From contig NZ_CP009245.1 of assembly GCF_001941445.1 (NCBI RefSeq), positions 1,449,992-1,513,991 on the forward strand: a stretch of DNA of 64,000 bases, given 5' to 3'. Source of the DNA: Corynebacterium aquilae DSM 44791. Lineage in GTDB: Bacteria > Actinomycetota > Actinomycetes > Mycobacteriales > Mycobacteriaceae. Positions 45,300-55,033 of the stretch are shown piece by piece (within the stretch, counting starts at the first letter, position 1; each line of letters starts with the position of its first letter). The position numbers were made by a program, and so were the translations under genes. The notes below the pieces were generated by a model. That model made no database searches. It had not been told where the DNA came from and was given only the letters and a program-made list of their open reading frames with translations.

Positions 45300-45824
45300 T
45301 TAGCTCTGCTTGATGGCGGAGCCAGAGATTTCAATCCCAATTTTCTCACTGATGAGCACGCCGCCGGTTTTCAGGGGCGCGTTGAAGTCGATGCCGAAGT
45401 CGGTGCGGTTAATGCTCGTTGTTGCTTCGAAGCCTTGGCGGACGTTTCCGAAAGGGTCTTCCGATTCGCCTAGGAATTCAACGTCGAGCTCGACAGGCTT
45501 GGTGACGCCTTTGATGGTGAGCTCGCCGGCGATCTTGGTGTTGCCGGTGGTTGAGCTCGGTGCGGGCATCTGTGCAACGAACGTCATGGTGGGGAACTGT
45601 GCCACATCAAAGAAGTCCTCCCCCTTAACGTGGTTATCGCGGTCGGCGTTTCCAGTGTTGATGCTTGCGGTTTGGATGGTGGCGTTGATGGTTGCCTGGT
45701 TGCTGTCGTCGACGTTGACAGTGGCTTCGTAGTCGGTGAACTGCCCGCGAACCTTGGTAATCATGGCGTGGCGTGCGGTGAAGCCGATGCTGGAGTGGGA
45801 TTGGTCCATGGTGTAGGTGGTCAT
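45300..45824 (-). CDS. YceI-family protein
   Basis: 174 residues, a complete YceI lipocalin-like barrel: MDQSHSSIGFTARHAMITKVRGQF, then DRDNHVKGEDFFDVAQFPTMTF and a long run of strands (GELTIKGVTKPVELDVEFLG). Family members bind long isoprenoid or fatty chains. There is no signal peptide, so it should be cytoplasmic. It is divergent from the MarR-type regulator, with two matching operators between them, which indicates repression by it. Confidence 0.92.
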   Translation of the reverse strand: MTTYTMDQSHSSIGFTARHAMITKVRGQFTDYEATVNVDDSNQATINATIQTASINTGNADRDNHVKGEDFFDVAQFPTMTFVAQMPAPSSTTGNTKIAGELTIKGVTKPVELDVEFLGESEDPFGNVRQGFEATTSINRTDFGIDFNAPLKTGGVLISEKIGIEISGSAIKQS

Positions 45825-45866
45825 TGTGTTTCCTTTCGGGATTCTGGATTCAAGGCCAACCAGTTA

Positions 45867-45878
45867 TTGACGTGTCAC
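45867..45878. promoter_or_regulatory. Second, imperfect MarR-type operator
   Basis: TTGACGTGTCAC; TTGAC and GTCA arms around a 2-base centre, as in the perfect site 32 bases away (centre to centre). It is the one nearer to yceI. Confidence 0.5.
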
Positions 45879-45895
45879 ACATATTAGGGCCAATC

Positions 45896-45913
45896 TAGTT
45901 GACCTGTCAACTA
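45896..45913. promoter_or_regulatory. Perfect palindromic MarR-type operator
   Basis: TAGTTGACCTGTCAACTA, 8-base arms with a 2-base centre, in the yceI-marR divergent region. Size and symmetry are typical of MarR dimers. Autorepression and yceI repression are inferred. Confidence 0.75.
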
Positions 45914-46014
45914 ATGTGGTGATGGCCCGTACATGCTTCGAAAAAATGCAGGTTATTGCTCCTAGCGGCAGCGCCTAACCAAAGCCTCCTCCCCCATCCG
46001 CTAGGGTTGAAAAC

Positions 46015-46482
46015 ATGACCGACACTCATTGGCTCACCCCAGAACAGCAACGAATGTGGCGACTGCTCCTGGATGCGCATGCGGTCATCTTTCGCCGTAT
46101 TGACGAACAACTCCACACGGATTCCGAGCTGGGCAGCAGCGAGTATTCAGTACTCGTTCGCCTCAGTGAAGCCCCCGAGACCACGCTCCGCCTTAATCAA
46201 ATTGGAACCTACTTGGGATGGGATCGCTCCCGGTGCTCTCACCTAATCCGGCGTATGGAAAAACGCGGCCTCGTGGACAAGAAAACCTGTGCCGAAGACG
46301 GCCGCGGGATCCTGGTATCGCTCACTGATCTTGGAGCCGAAAGGCTCAGTGCTGCAGCACCAGGCCATGCCGATCTGGTGAAATCCATGATTTTTAGCGA
46401 CCTAAGCTCCGACGATATCGAGACTCTGAGCACCTTTTATCGCCGGATCATTGAACGCCGTGATTTAGGCAATCGCCCCTAA
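46015..46482 (+). CDS. MarR-family transcriptional regulator
   Basis: 155 residues with the MarR winged helix: SEYSVLVRLSEAPETTLRLNQIGTYLGWDRSRCSHLIRRMEKRGLVDKK (about 42-90), the recognition helix around RSRCSHLIRRM, the wing DGRGILVSLTD, and flanking dimerisation helices. Two cysteines (in RSRCS and KKTCAED) could sense oxidants, but this is inference. It is divergent from yceI, with a perfect 18-bp palindrome between them. Confidence 0.92.
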   Translation: MTDTHWLTPEQQRMWRLLLDAHAVIFRRIDEQLHTDSELGSSEYSVLVRLSEAPETTLRLNQIGTYLGWDRSRCSHLIRRMEKRGLVDKKTCAEDGRGILVSLTDLGAERLSAAAPGHADLVKSMIFSDLSSDDIETLSTFYRRIIERRDLGNRP

Positions 46483-46549
46483 ACAACGAGTCGATAATGA
46501 GCGGGATAGCAGCGCCGACCACGATCTAGCGGTGCTTTATATTGGGGGC

Positions 46550-47101
46550 ATGACCGCTTCTCAACCGCAATGCTGGCAGCCCGTCACCTGGGATGGAGTA
46601 GAAAATGCAGATCTCCATGCCCGCATTTTCGCCGAATTTTGCAGCCGGGCAATAGAACAACTACGGCAGCTCGCAACGCTTCGCGATGAGCAGCTGGATG
46701 CCACCCTGGGCAACCACGTCAATCATGTGGGCTGGTTGCTGTGGCATGCCGGCCGGCAAATGGATATGCAGCTTTCGGATATCTCCGGCCAGCCGCAAAT
46801 CTGGACCAACTTCTCCCCCATCCTTGATTTAGGCCCGCTGGGCGACACCATGGGTTATGGCCACACCCCCGCTCAGGTTCACGCGATTAGGCCCCGAAAC
46901 GCCGCAGTGCTTGTCGAATACGTCGATAAGTGCCTGCGCGCCACCGTCGCCTATGCCACAAGCCTCACCCCGGAATCCTGGGCTGACATCGTTGACGATT
47001 CCTGGCAGCCGCCAGTTACCCGCCTGATGCGATTGGTGAGCATCGTCGACGATTGCACCCAACACCTAGCCCAAGCACTATTTATTGCTGGCGCCGGGTA
47101 A
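46550..47101 (+). CDS. DinB-like four-helix metalloprotein
   Basis: 183 residues from the ATG at 46550 (MTASQPQCWQP). The pattern NHVNHVGWLLWHAGRQMDMQL and the C-terminal SIVDDCTQHLAQALF supply spaced histidines of the DinB/DUF664 superfamily, a metal-dependent four-helix bundle that includes thiol (mycothiol or bacillithiol) S-transferases. A mycothiol-linked role would suit a host with mshC but is not shown by the sequence. It lies 67 bases after the marR gene on the same strand. Confidence 0.72.
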   Translation: MTASQPQCWQPVTWDGVENADLHARIFAEFCSRAIEQLRQLATLRDEQLDATLGNHVNHVGWLLWHAGRQMDMQLSDISGQPQIWTNFSPILDLGPLGDTMGYGHTPAQVHAIRPRNAAVLVEYVDKCLRATVAYATSLTPESWADIVDDSWQPPVTRLMRLVSIVDDCTQHLAQALFIAGAG

Positions 47102-47184
47102 AACCACCCCCAAATAGCTTTAGATTCGCCGCGACGACGGTATCCTGTCACACACGTAAAGCTCGACGCATGTAGAGGAAACCC

Positions 47185-47643
47185 GTGCAGCAACCCCACC
47201 ACATACGCAGCCAGTATCTCCCGCCCCAACCAGGCGCCTACGGTTACGAGGGAGCCCGTGGGGCTAGGAACTTACCGGCAACCCTGGCCGTGACTTGCGC
47301 GGGCGTTGCGGTTTTTCTCGGTCTGTCCCCGCTGACTCTACTAGCTGGGCTCCCGCTGATTGTCGCGACCTTCATTTTCGTCTATCGTGCCCGGGCTATC
47401 TCCCCCACTTTGGCACCGGTCTACGCCGCCCGAACCAAAATCACGACAGCGAAATGGTTGGGTGTGGCGGCAGCAGTGCTGTGGGTGTTTTGGTTACTGC
47501 TACTGGTGGCGCTCGGCTGGATCTTTTTCTCCAGTGTCCAGGAGTGTGTGGACGATCGCGGTGGCCAATGGGACTCCGATTGCATCAACCATGTGCTGGG
47601 TCTTGATGAAGAAGCAACCGGCGCCGAAGGAGAGCAATCATGA
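47185..47643 (+). CDS. Small membrane protein of unknown function
   Basis: 152 residues from a GTG (GTG CAG CAA CCC); GAGGAAA lies just upstream. Two hydrophobic pairs (TLAVTCAGVAVFLGLSPLTLLAGLPLIVATFIFVY and WLGVAAAVLWVFWLLLLVALGWIFF) give three or four membrane segments, then a short extracytoplasmic or cytoplasmic tail with two cysteines (ECVDDRGGQWDSDCIN), possibly a disulfide. Its stop overlaps the start of the next gene (ATGA), so the two are translationally coupled. Not recognised as a named family. Confidence 0.75.
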   Translation: MQQPHHIRSQYLPPQPGAYGYEGARGARNLPATLAVTCAGVAVFLGLSPLTLLAGLPLIVATFIFVYRARAISPTLAPVYAARTKITTAKWLGVAAAVLWVFWLLLLVALGWIFFSSVQECVDDRGGQWDSDCINHVLGLDEEATGAEGEQS

Positions 47644-48986
47644 CGCAACCTCAACATACGGCACATCGCCCACGTACTGGCGCACTGAAGGTTCACCACG
47701 CAACCGCCCACCGTCTCATAGCCCCCGACATCGCCCGTGGTCTGACCTTGTTGGGCATCGCCATTGCCAACGTGACCACAATTTGGCTAGCCACCCCAGG
47801 CTTAGGACAAACATTCGGCGGCGTCGTAGACAACAGCATCTGGGACAAAGTGGCCATTGTCTTCGGCGCAATCTTCGTTCACGTGCGCGGGTTGCCCATG
47901 TTTACCTTCCTACTGGGCTACGGTGTCGCAATGGTCGCAGGGTCCCTGTGGACCCGAGGCTATCCCCTCGATGAGGCGCGCGGGATCATTCTGCGCCGCT
48001 ATGCCTGGCTCGGGGCATTCGGTATCGCACACATGGTGGCCCTGTTTTTCGGCGACATCCTTTTGCCCTACGCGGCGATCGTGATCGTGTTCGCCACCAT
48101 GCTGCACTTGAGGAACAAAACGCTTCTGGTCATCGCGGGCGTCTTCGCGGCCCTGGGTCTAGTTTTCACCCTGATGGTCATCGCCGCCGATGTGACTTCA
48201 CCGACCGGGGAAACCTCCTTGTCGATGAACCCCAACGAGTTCTTCGAATCAAGCTATCTCGAATCTTTGGTCCTCGGACTCGCCTCGGTTCCTTTCATCT
48301 TCCTCCTCGTTCCTGTTGCCGCACTCCCCCTTTTTCCGGTCTTTGTACTCGGATTTGTCGCCGGCCGACTGCGCATGATGACGCAGCCAGCGCGCTACCG
48401 GCGCTGGATGTGGGCCGCAGTCGGGCTAGCTGTGGCCATCATGGCCGGGGTGGGACTTCCCATGGGGTTGCAAGCGATCGGGGTTTTGTCCAGCCCAGTT
48501 GATTGGGACTTCGTCAATCACGTCATTGGAATGTGGACAGGACCAGGCATCGTTGCTGCGGTTGTTTTGGCATGCACGCCGCTACAAACCTCCGCGCAAC
48601 GCGCTGCCGACAACAACCAGCCATGGCGCCCGCCTGCTTTTCTGGTGCCGATGATCGCCCTGGGTAAGCGTTCGCTCAGCGGCTATTTAATGCAGTCTGT
48701 GGTGTGCCTACTGGTGGTCTCCCCGTACTCGGCGTTGAAGCTAGGCCGGGGAATGGGCGCAGCGGAGGCAACAGTGATTGCGGTTGGGGTGTGGCTGCTG
48801 ACGCTCGCATGTGCGGCTTTGCTGGAATATTGGCGCCTGCCAGGGCCGGCAGAATGGCTGCACCGACGCCTGTCCTATGGGGCTAAAGGGCTGCAATCGC
48901 GGTGGAAAGATTCGAATACCGGGGCCTATATGGCTGTTGAGCAAACCGCATCGCCATCCGGTCCTGGGATGTGGCGTAATCACTAA
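47640..48986 (+). CDS. DUF418 (YeiB-type) multi-spanning membrane protein
   Basis: 448 residues. It opens with RLIAPDIARGLTLLGIAIANV, the DIARG-LLGI start typical of DUF418/YeiB proteins, has about ten hydrophobic segments, and in the C-terminal third shows ALGKRSLSGYLMQSVV, the conserved G-x-x-S-L-(S/T)-x-Y-x-x-Q-S signature. The group is related to acyltransferase-like membrane proteins; substrate unknown. It is coupled by a 4-base overlap to the small membrane protein before it. Confidence 0.88.
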   Translation: MTQPQHTAHRPRTGALKVHHATAHRLIAPDIARGLTLLGIAIANVTTIWLATPGLGQTFGGVVDNSIWDKVAIVFGAIFVHVRGLPMFTFLLGYGVAMVAGSLWTRGYPLDEARGIILRRYAWLGAFGIAHMVALFFGDILLPYAAIVIVFATMLHLRNKTLLVIAGVFAALGLVFTLMVIAADVTSPTGETSLSMNPNEFFESSYLESLVLGLASVPFIFLLVPVAALPLFPVFVLGFVAGRLRMMTQPARYRRWMWAAVGLAVAIMAGVGLPMGLQAIGVLSSPVDWDFVNHVIGMWTGPGIVAAVVLACTPLQTSAQRAADNNQPWRPPAFLVPMIALGKRSLSGYLMQSVVCLLVVSPYSALKLGRGMGAAEATVIAVGVWLLTLACAALLEYWRLPGPAEWLHRRLSYGAKGLQSRWKDSNTGAYMAVEQTASPSGPGMWRNH

Positions 48987-48993
48987 TGAGCAC

Positions 48994-49038
48994 AGCCTCG
49001 GCGCCCCTTTGAAAAAGCTTGGGGCTGGCCGAGGCTTT
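48994..49038. terminator. Bidirectional terminator between DUF418 gene and meaB
   Basis: AGCCTCGGC (48994-49002) pairs with GCCGAGGCT (49028-49036), extended by CCCC/GGGG inside, followed by TT on the plus strand. The genes converge here. Confidence 0.75.
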
Positions 49039-49044
49039 GTGAGG

Positions 49045-50172
49045 TTATTTTTCGCTGGTGATGCTGGTTGCTGGAACCTCGACTCCATCGAAGGCAGCAA
49101 GTACGCGTTCTGCAGCTAGCGTTGGGGTAATTTGCCCATGGCGCAACTGATCCTCCACCAATTCCCGCACGGTGCGGACATCCTCGTTAGTGTTCAGGCG
49201 TTGCAGAATCGTTTCGTGAACCATCGACCACATCCAGCCAACCTGCTGTTCGCGACGGTTGTGCTCAAATCGGCCGGATTCCAGCATCTTCTGGTGATGC
49301 TCGGTGACGGTGTTCCAAAACTCGTCAACGCCCTCGTGCTCCAGGGCGCTCATAGTGATGGTCGGCGGGTGCCACAAGGAATCCTCACTGCGCACCATGC
49401 GCATGGCGGCGGCAAGTTCGCGGGCGGCCCGCTTGGCGTTTTTCAGGTTCGGCCCGTCGGCTTTGTTAATGGCCACCAGGTCGGCCATCTCGAGCACACC
49501 CTTTTTGATGCCCTGCAGTTGGTCGCCCGCGCCGGCGAGAGCCAGGAAGGTGAAGCAGTCGACCATGTTGGACACCGCAACCTCTGACTGTCCGACGCCG
49601 ACCGTTTCGACCAGGATGGTGTCATAGCCGGCGGCTTCAAACACCACCATGGATTCGCGGGTGGCTTTGGCGACACCACCCAAAGTTCCGGCGGAGGGCG
49701 AGGGGCGGATGAATGCGTCGTCTTCGGCAGACAACTTCGCCATACGGGTCTTATCGCCCAGAATGGAACCGCGTGTCTTCGTCGAGGACGGGTCGATGGC
49801 GAGCACCGCGACCTTGTGGCCCTCGCCGATGAGTTTCATGCCGAGCGCTTCGATGAAGGTCGACTTACCAACACCCGGTACGCCGGTAATGCCGACGCGC
49901 AGAGCGTTTCCGCTAAACGGTAGGAGACGAACCAGCAGTTCTTGGGCGAGCACCCGGTGGGCGGCAGCGTTGGACTCAAGCAGCGTGATAGCGCGAGAGA
50001 TCTTGGTGCGATCGCCTGCACGGACGCCGTCAAACAATTCGTCGACATCAATGCGGCGCCGGGCCTTCTTCACGACTTCCGGCGCGACAGCGGTGGAACT
50101 GCCTAAGTCAGTTCCTGCGGTGGTCATCAGGGAACCGAGGTGGTGTTCAAGGTATTCGTTGTCGACGCTCAT
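49045..50172 (-). CDS. meaB: Methylmalonyl-CoA mutase-associated GTPase MeaB
   Basis: A 375-residue G3E-type GTPase (MeaB/ArgK). G1 loop GVPGVGKST (about 95-103), DPSS(T)KTRGSILGDKTRM, the switch region VETVGVGQSE and NKADGP for guanine. It guards adenosylcobalamin loading and protects methylmalonyl-CoA mutase from inactivation. The start is supported by GAAGGA 12 bases upstream. It follows mutB on the same strand after a 308-base gap. Confidence 0.94.
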   Translation of the reverse strand: MSVDNEYLEHHLGSLMTTAGTDLGSSTAVAPEVVKKARRRIDVDELFDGVRAGDRTKISRAITLLESNAAAHRVLAQELLVRLLPFSGNALRVGITGVPGVGKSTFIEALGMKLIGEGHKVAVLAIDPSSTKTRGSILGDKTRMAKLSAEDDAFIRPSPSAGTLGGVAKATRESMVVFEAAGYDTILVETVGVGQSEVAVSNMVDCFTFLALAGAGDQLQGIKKGVLEMADLVAINKADGPNLKNAKRAARELAAAMRMVRSEDSLWHPPTITMSALEHEGVDEFWNTVTEHHQKMLESGRFEHNRREQQVGWMWSMVHETILQRLNTNEDVRTVRELVEDQLRHGQITPTLAAERVLAAFDGVEVPATSITSEK

Positions 50173-50480
50173 GGTTACTCACGATCCTTCGCAACTGTCG
50201 CGGGTGGTCATCCCCTACAAGGGCGAGCAGGTCAGCTATGCCCCTGGGGTGAACGGTGTGCATGAAACCCTTGACTGGCGCCGAGGGCGAGCCAGGTCAA
50301 AAAGTTTCAAGTCTGGAGTGATGAAAATCAGTAATAGTGGCCACTATGCGGTGAAATATTGCTTCACCGCATAGCTGGGCTGTGCTTTGGCGCGCAGTAC
50401 CCATCCGGATTTCTTGGGCGAAATTCGGGGCCAGATGGCCCACCCGCGCTAAACGAGGGTGGGCCAGTGGTCGAGGCAGG
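50173..50480. other. Intergenic region between mutB and meaB with two hairpins
   Basis: 308 bases without a gene. CTATGCGGTGAA (50344-50355) pairs perfectly with TTCACCGCATAG (50363-50374). TGGCCCACCC (50436-50445) pairs with GGGTGGGCCA (50457-50466) right after mutB and is likely its terminator or attenuator, though no T-run follows. Confidence 0.6.
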
Positions 50481-52706
50481 TTAGGCCTCTTCCGGAACCT
50501 CGAGGTCGAAACCGAGGTTGGCGGCAAGCTTCGTCATCATGTCGATGGCGGAGTCCGCGATGACGGTGCCAGGCGGGTAGATGGCGGCTGCGCCGTCATC
50601 GTAGAGCTCCTGGAAGTCACCCGGCGGGATCACACCGCCGACGACGATCATGATGTCTTCGCGACCAAGCTTTGCCAGCTCCTCCTTCAGCGCGGGCACC
50701 AGGGTGAGGTGGCCGGCAGCGAGGGAGGACACGCCGACGACGTGTACGTCGGCGTCGACAGCGGAGCGTGCTGCCTCTGCGGGGGTTTGGAACAGCGGTC
50801 CCACATCGACGTCCATGCCGAGGTCGGCGTAGGCGGATGCGACGACCTTCTGGCCACGGTCGTGGCCGTCCTGGCCCATCTTGGCGATGAAGATACGCGG
50901 GCGGCGACCTTCCTCAGCTTCGAAGGCGTCGGCCATGGCGATGGCCTTGGAGACGTTCGACACGGTTCCCTCCTTGGCAACCTCGTCCTTGTACACGCCG
51001 GACAGGGTGCGGATTTCCGCCTCGTGGCGGCCAAAGACCTTCTCCAGGGCGTAGGAGATTTCGCCGACGGTGGCCTTGGCGCGGGCGGCGTCCACGGACA
51101 GCTTCAGCAGGTTGGTTTCCAGGTCGCCGGGGGTGCGCTCGGTGAGCTTGGCAGCCTCGGTGAGCTTGTCGAGAGCTTCCTGCACTGCGGCCTCGTCACG
51201 CTCGGCGCGCAGCTGCTTGAGCTTTTCTAGCTGCTCGTGGCGCACCTTGGTGTTGTCGACCTTGAGGACCTCGATCTGCTCGTCTTCCTCGACGACGTAC
51301 TTGTTGACGCCGATCAGGGCCTGGCGGCCGGAGTCGATGCGGGCCTGGGTGCGGGCTGCGGATTCCTCGATGCGTAGCTTCGGAATGCCTTCGATGGTGG
51401 CCTGGGCCATACCGCCGGCTGCCTCGACCTCTTCGATGTGCTTGCGGGCACGGTTGGCCAGCTCGTTGGTCAGCCACTCGATGTAGTAGGAACCAGCCCA
51501 CGGGTCGACGGGGCGGACGGTGCCGGACTCCTGCTGCAGCAGCAGCTGGGTGTTACGGGCGATACGTGCGGAGAAGTCGGTCGGCAGGGCCAGCGCCTCG
51601 TCGAGGGCGTTGGTGTGCAGCGACTGGGTGTGGCCCTGGGTGGCGGCCATGGCTTCGATGCAGGTACGCGGCACGTTGTTGAAGACGTCCTGGGCGGTCA
51701 GGGACCAGCCGGAGGTCTGGGAGTGGGTACGCAGCGACTGGGACTTCTTGTTCTTGGGGTCGAACTTGGCGACCAGTTCGCTCCACAGCAGACGGCCGGC
51801 ACGCAGCTTGGCGATCTCCATGAAGGTGTACATCGAAATGCCCCAGAAGAAGGACAGGCGCGGGGCGAACTTGTCGACGTCCAGGCCCACTTCCTTACCG
51901 GCGCGGATGTACTCCACACCGTCGGCGAGGGTGTAGGCGAGCTCCAGGTCGGCGGTCGCGCCGGCTTCCTGGATGTGGTAGCCGGAGATCGAAATGGAGT
52001 TGAAGCGCGGCATCATCATCGAGGTGTACTCGAAGATGTTGGAGATGATGCGCATCGACGGCTTCGGCGGGTAGATGTAGGTGTTACGGACCATGAACTC
52101 CTTCAGAATGTCGTTCTGAATGGTGCCTGCGAGGCGGTCCGGGGTCACACCCTGTTCTTCGGCGGCGACGATGTAGAGCGCCAGCACCGGCAGCACGGCG
52201 CCGTTCATGGTCATCGACACGGACACGCTGCCCAGGTCGATGCCTTCGAACAGCTGGCGCATGTCCAGGATGGAGTCGATGGCCACACCGGCCATGCCGA
52301 CGTCACCGACGACGCGTTCGTTGTCGGAGTCGTAGCCGCGGTGGGTTGCCAGGTCGAATGCGACCGACAGGCCCTTCTGGCCGGCGGCCAGGTTGCGGCG
52401 GTAGAAGGCGTTGGATTCCGCAGCGGTGGAGAAGCCGGCGTACTGGCGGATGGTCCACGGCTGGTTGGTGTACATGGTGGGGTACGGGCCACGCATGAAC
52501 GGGGGCATGCCGGGGAAGGAATCCAGCGGGTGCGCGGGGCGTTCCTCGGTGGCTTCCAGGGCGGCGTTGCGGTCCTCGCGGGTGTAGACCCGCTTGACGT
52601 CGATGCCTTCGGGGGTTGCCCAGACGTCGGTGGAGGTGGTGGCCTGGGTGTCAGCGGCGGCTTCGCTTGCGCGGCTGACGTCAGAGAAATTCGGGATGGT
52701 GGTCAT
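50481..52706 (-). CDS. mutB: Methylmalonyl-CoA mutase large (catalytic) subunit
   Basis: 741 residues. The TIM barrel with substrate-binding PGxPPF(M)RGPYPTMY ([29 protein letters not shown]) and a C-terminal B12 domain from about residue 600 with the cobalt ligand motif DGHDRG (His615). It interconverts succinyl-CoA and (R)-methylmalonyl-CoA with adenosylcobalamin, linking propionyl-CoA to the citric acid cycle and providing methyl-branched precursors. It starts eight bases after the mutA stop on the same strand. Confidence 0.97.
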   Translation of the reverse strand: MTTIPNFSDVSRASEAAADTQATTSTDVWATPEGIDVKRVYTREDRNAALEATEERPAHPLDSFPGMPPFMRGPYPTMYTNQPWTIRQYAGFSTAAESNAFYRRNLAAGQKGLSVAFDLATHRGYDSDNERVVGDVGMAGVAIDSILDMRQLFEGIDLGSVSVSMTMNGAVLPVLALYIVAAEEQGVTPDRLAGTIQNDILKEFMVRNTYIYPPKPSMRIISNIFEYTSMMMPRFNSISISGYHIQEAGATADLELAYTLADGVEYIRAGKEVGLDVDKFAPRLSFFWGISMYTFMEIAKLRAGRLLWSELVAKFDPKNKKSQSLRTHSQTSGWSLTAQDVFNNVPRTCIEAMAATQGHTQSLHTNALDEALALPTDFSARIARNTQLLLQQESGTVRPVDPWAGSYYIEWLTNELANRARKHIEEVEAAGGMAQATIEGIPKLRIEESAARTQARIDSGRQALIGVNKYVVEEDEQIEVLKVDNTKVRHEQLEKLKQLRAERDEAAVQEALDKLTEAAKLTERTPGDLETNLLKLSVDAARAKATVGEISYALEKVFGRHEAEIRTLSGVYKDEVAKEGTVSNVSKAIAMADAFEAEEGRRPRIFIAKMGQDGHDRGQKVVASAYADLGMDVDVGPLFQTPAEAARSAVDADVHVVGVSSLAAGHLTLVPALKEELAKLGREDIMIVVGGVIPPGDFQELYDDGAAAIYPPGTVIADSAIDMMTKLAANLGFDLEVPEEA

Positions 52707-52713
52707 TAGATTC

Positions 52714-54579
52714 CTACGCTCCCAACGTGGTCAGCAGATCAGCCAGCGTTGCGGCGGCGTCGATCTTGAGGTTGAGGTAGTCATCCGGGGCGTTTGCTGC
52801 GCCTTCGAAGGACTTCGGTGCTCCTGCGAGCAGGACGTGTTTAACGCCAGCGGCGCGCAGAGCCTTGACGGCTTCTTCGCCGCTTTCGGCGTACTCGGCG
52901 TCGGTACCGCAGATCACGGCGATGTCGGCGGCCTTGGCTGCCTCGTCGAATTCCGGGGTGCCCGGAACGACCTGGCCCGGGTTGAGGGCTTCGATGCCGC
53001 CGGAGGCCAGCAGGTTGGTGGCGAAACCGGTGCGGACGTTGTGCTTAGCCAGCGGGCCGAGCGGAATCAGGCCGGCCTGGGGGCGGGTGCCCTTGGCCTC
53101 GAGGAAAGCATCCGAACGGTTGCGCAGTGCCTCGAACTCTGCAGCCCAGCGGCGCACACCGGCCGGCTCTACCCGCAGGTCGGCGGGCAGCGGCTTTTCA
53201 GACAAGTTCGGGAACTCGTTGATGCCGGTGACCTTCTTGACGCGGTGGGCAATGTCGTTGCGCTGCGCCTCGTAGGACTTGTCGAGGATGGACTGGATGG
53301 TGCCATCTTCGGTGGCGGCGATGAAGCCACCCTTGGCCTCAACGTCGGTGAACACAGCCCACGCCTTGTCGGCGAGCTCGTCGGTCAGTGCTTCCACGAA
53401 GTAGGAGCCGCCGGCCGGGTCGATGACGTGGCCGAGGTGCGACTCCTCCAGGAGCAGCAGGTTGGTGTTGCGGGCGATGCGGTGGGCGAAACCGCGGCTG
53501 GTGCCGGGCAGACCCCCCTTGACGGCGGCGTCGAAAGGCAAAACCTCAACGTCGGAGGCGCCACCAACACCAGCGGCGAATGCTGCCACGGTGCTGCGGA
53601 GCATGTTGACCCAGGGGTCGCGCTGGCTAAACATCACCGGAGCGGTGACGGCATGCTGCGGGGCGACGGCGTCTTCGGTGTCGCCGACGACCTCGCACAC
53701 GCGCGCCCACAGTGCGCGGGCAACGCGGAATTTCGCGATCTGGGCAAATTGGTCGTCGGTAGCGGCATAGCGGAAGGACAGCTGGTGTGCAGCTTCCTTC
53801 ACGCTCAAGCCAGCGTCGGTGAGCTTGCGGAGGTACTCCACAGCTGCCGCAAGTGCGAAACCAACTTCTTCGGCGTCGGTGGCACCCTGGTTGGACAGCG
53901 ACACCGCATCGACGGTGATGGCGCGCACGGATCCGGCACGATCCTTGGCGGCCTTGGCCAATGCAATGGCTTCGTCCAGGCTGACGGTGGCGGAGTCGTC
54001 AAAACCAGCGGTCAGCGGGGCTGCCTGCAGTTCGATGACGGACTTGTCGGCTGCGCCGGCAGCATCGACCAAGTCGTACAGCGCCTGGGCGGCCTCGGCG
54101 ACATCTGCGCCGGCCTTCAAACGAATCGGAGCCAGGTCGAGGTAGACGCCCTCGAGCAAAGCCTGAAGGTCGGAAGCTTTAAGACCGTTTTCCAGGTCGA
54201 TGATGATGTCGGTTGCACCATTGGTCAAAGCACCCAGCAACAGGGCGTTCGCGGCCTTCACATCGCCAGTGGACCCGAAAGTCTCAGCAACGCCCCAGCC
54301 GGCAGCCTCAGAATCTGCGGAACGGGTGCCACGCAAGTACGGGAACTTGCCCGGGACGCTAGCCTCGGCCAGCTCGTCGCGGCGGGTGTACAACGGACGA
54401 ACGTCGATCCCGTCGTAGGTGGTCTTGATCAGTTTCTTCCAGATGTCGAGCGGCACATCGGCGACATCCTTCTTCTGCACGCGGGCGAAAACCCCGGCCA
54501 CCGCCTTGTACCAGGCATCATAAGTGCCATCGAAGTCGGCGGGAAGGGCGCCCGGTGCGGCGGGCTTGGTGTCAGTCAC
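52714..54579 (-). CDS. mutA: Methylmalonyl-CoA mutase small subunit
   Basis: 621 residues, homologous to MutB but catalytically silent. The barrel is retained ([21 protein letters not shown]), while the C-terminal domain ([32 protein letters not shown]) lacks the DxHxxG cobalt-ligating motif, as expected for the structural subunit of the heterodimer. First gene of the mutA-mutB pair. Its stop is eight bases ahead of mutB, consistent with equal expression. Confidence 0.96.
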   Translation of the reverse strand: MTDTKPAAPGALPADFDGTYDAWYKAVAGVFARVQKKDVADVPLDIWKKLIKTTYDGIDVRPLYTRRDELAEASVPGKFPYLRGTRSADSEAAGWGVAETFGSTGDVKAANALLLGALTNGATDIIIDLENGLKASDLQALLEGVYLDLAPIRLKAGADVAEAAQALYDLVDAAGAADKSVIELQAAPLTAGFDDSATVSLDEAIALAKAAKDRAGSVRAITVDAVSLSNQGATDAEEVGFALAAAVEYLRKLTDAGLSVKEAAHQLSFRYAATDDQFAQIAKFRVARALWARVCEVVGDTEDAVAPQHAVTAPVMFSQRDPWVNMLRSTVAAFAAGVGGASDVEVLPFDAAVKGGLPGTSRGFAHRIARNTNLLLLEESHLGHVIDPAGGSYFVEALTDELADKAWAVFTDVEAKGGFIAATEDGTIQSILDKSYEAQRNDIAHRVKKVTGINEFPNLSEKPLPADLRVEPAGVRRWAAEFEALRNRSDAFLEAKGTRPQAGLIPLGPLAKHNVRTGFATNLLASGGIEALNPGQVVPGTPEFDEAAKAADIAVICGTDAEYAESGEEAVKALRAAGVKHVLLAGAPKSFEGAANAPDDYLNLKIDAAATLADLLTTLGA

Positions 54580-55033
54580 TTGGTGGACCTACTCCCCTTT
54601 GAGATGTGGATTGATGAATAAAGATGTTCTTTTTTCATAACCGCGACACCCTCTGCCTCCACGGGAAAACTCCCGGCCACTGCCCGCAAGCGCGGGCGCG
54701 GTGACGGGGAATTCCACCCGGCGGGTGGGCTCCAACGTGTGTCACGGCTGCTGTTGCAGTTCTGTGAGTTACCAAGAACACAACAATGTGCTCCAGTCTA
54801 GTCCCGCACAGCACCCACTTGGGGGCATAACTCGGAAGGTGGTGAAAGTACGCGCTGGTCAGGGGTGGAGATGGGGGTAAAAACGAGAGATATCCCACTT
54901 CGCACCTGTCTAAAAATCGGACACAAAACCCACACGTTTTCCCCAAAACGGACAAAACGGGCATTGCTCGTTGCGGGCAGACCCCTCATGTGGGTTGCTC
55001 AACCGGCACGAGGTCGGCGGTACAGTAAACCCC
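54580..55033. other. Divergent region between mutA and the TVP38 gene
   Basis: 454 bases without a convincing gene. Small hairpins GCCCGC-aagc-GCGGGC (54682-54697) and CCACCC/GGGTGG (54714-54728) lie in the likely mutA leader. No cobalamin riboswitch (B12 box) was recognised. A TACAGT at 55021-55026, seven bases before the GTG at 55034, could be a -10 giving a near-leaderless message. Confidence 0.45.

Noticed and set aside
51438..52709. 423-codon plus-strand frame opposite mutB
   Set aside because: Mirror of the mutB coding sequence; Gly/Val/His-rich with no domain.
52594..54621. 675-codon open frame on the plus strand opposite mutA
   Set aside because: A shadow frame in a high-GC gene with strong third-position bias; mutA itself is unmistakable and the antisense product has no recognisable motif.
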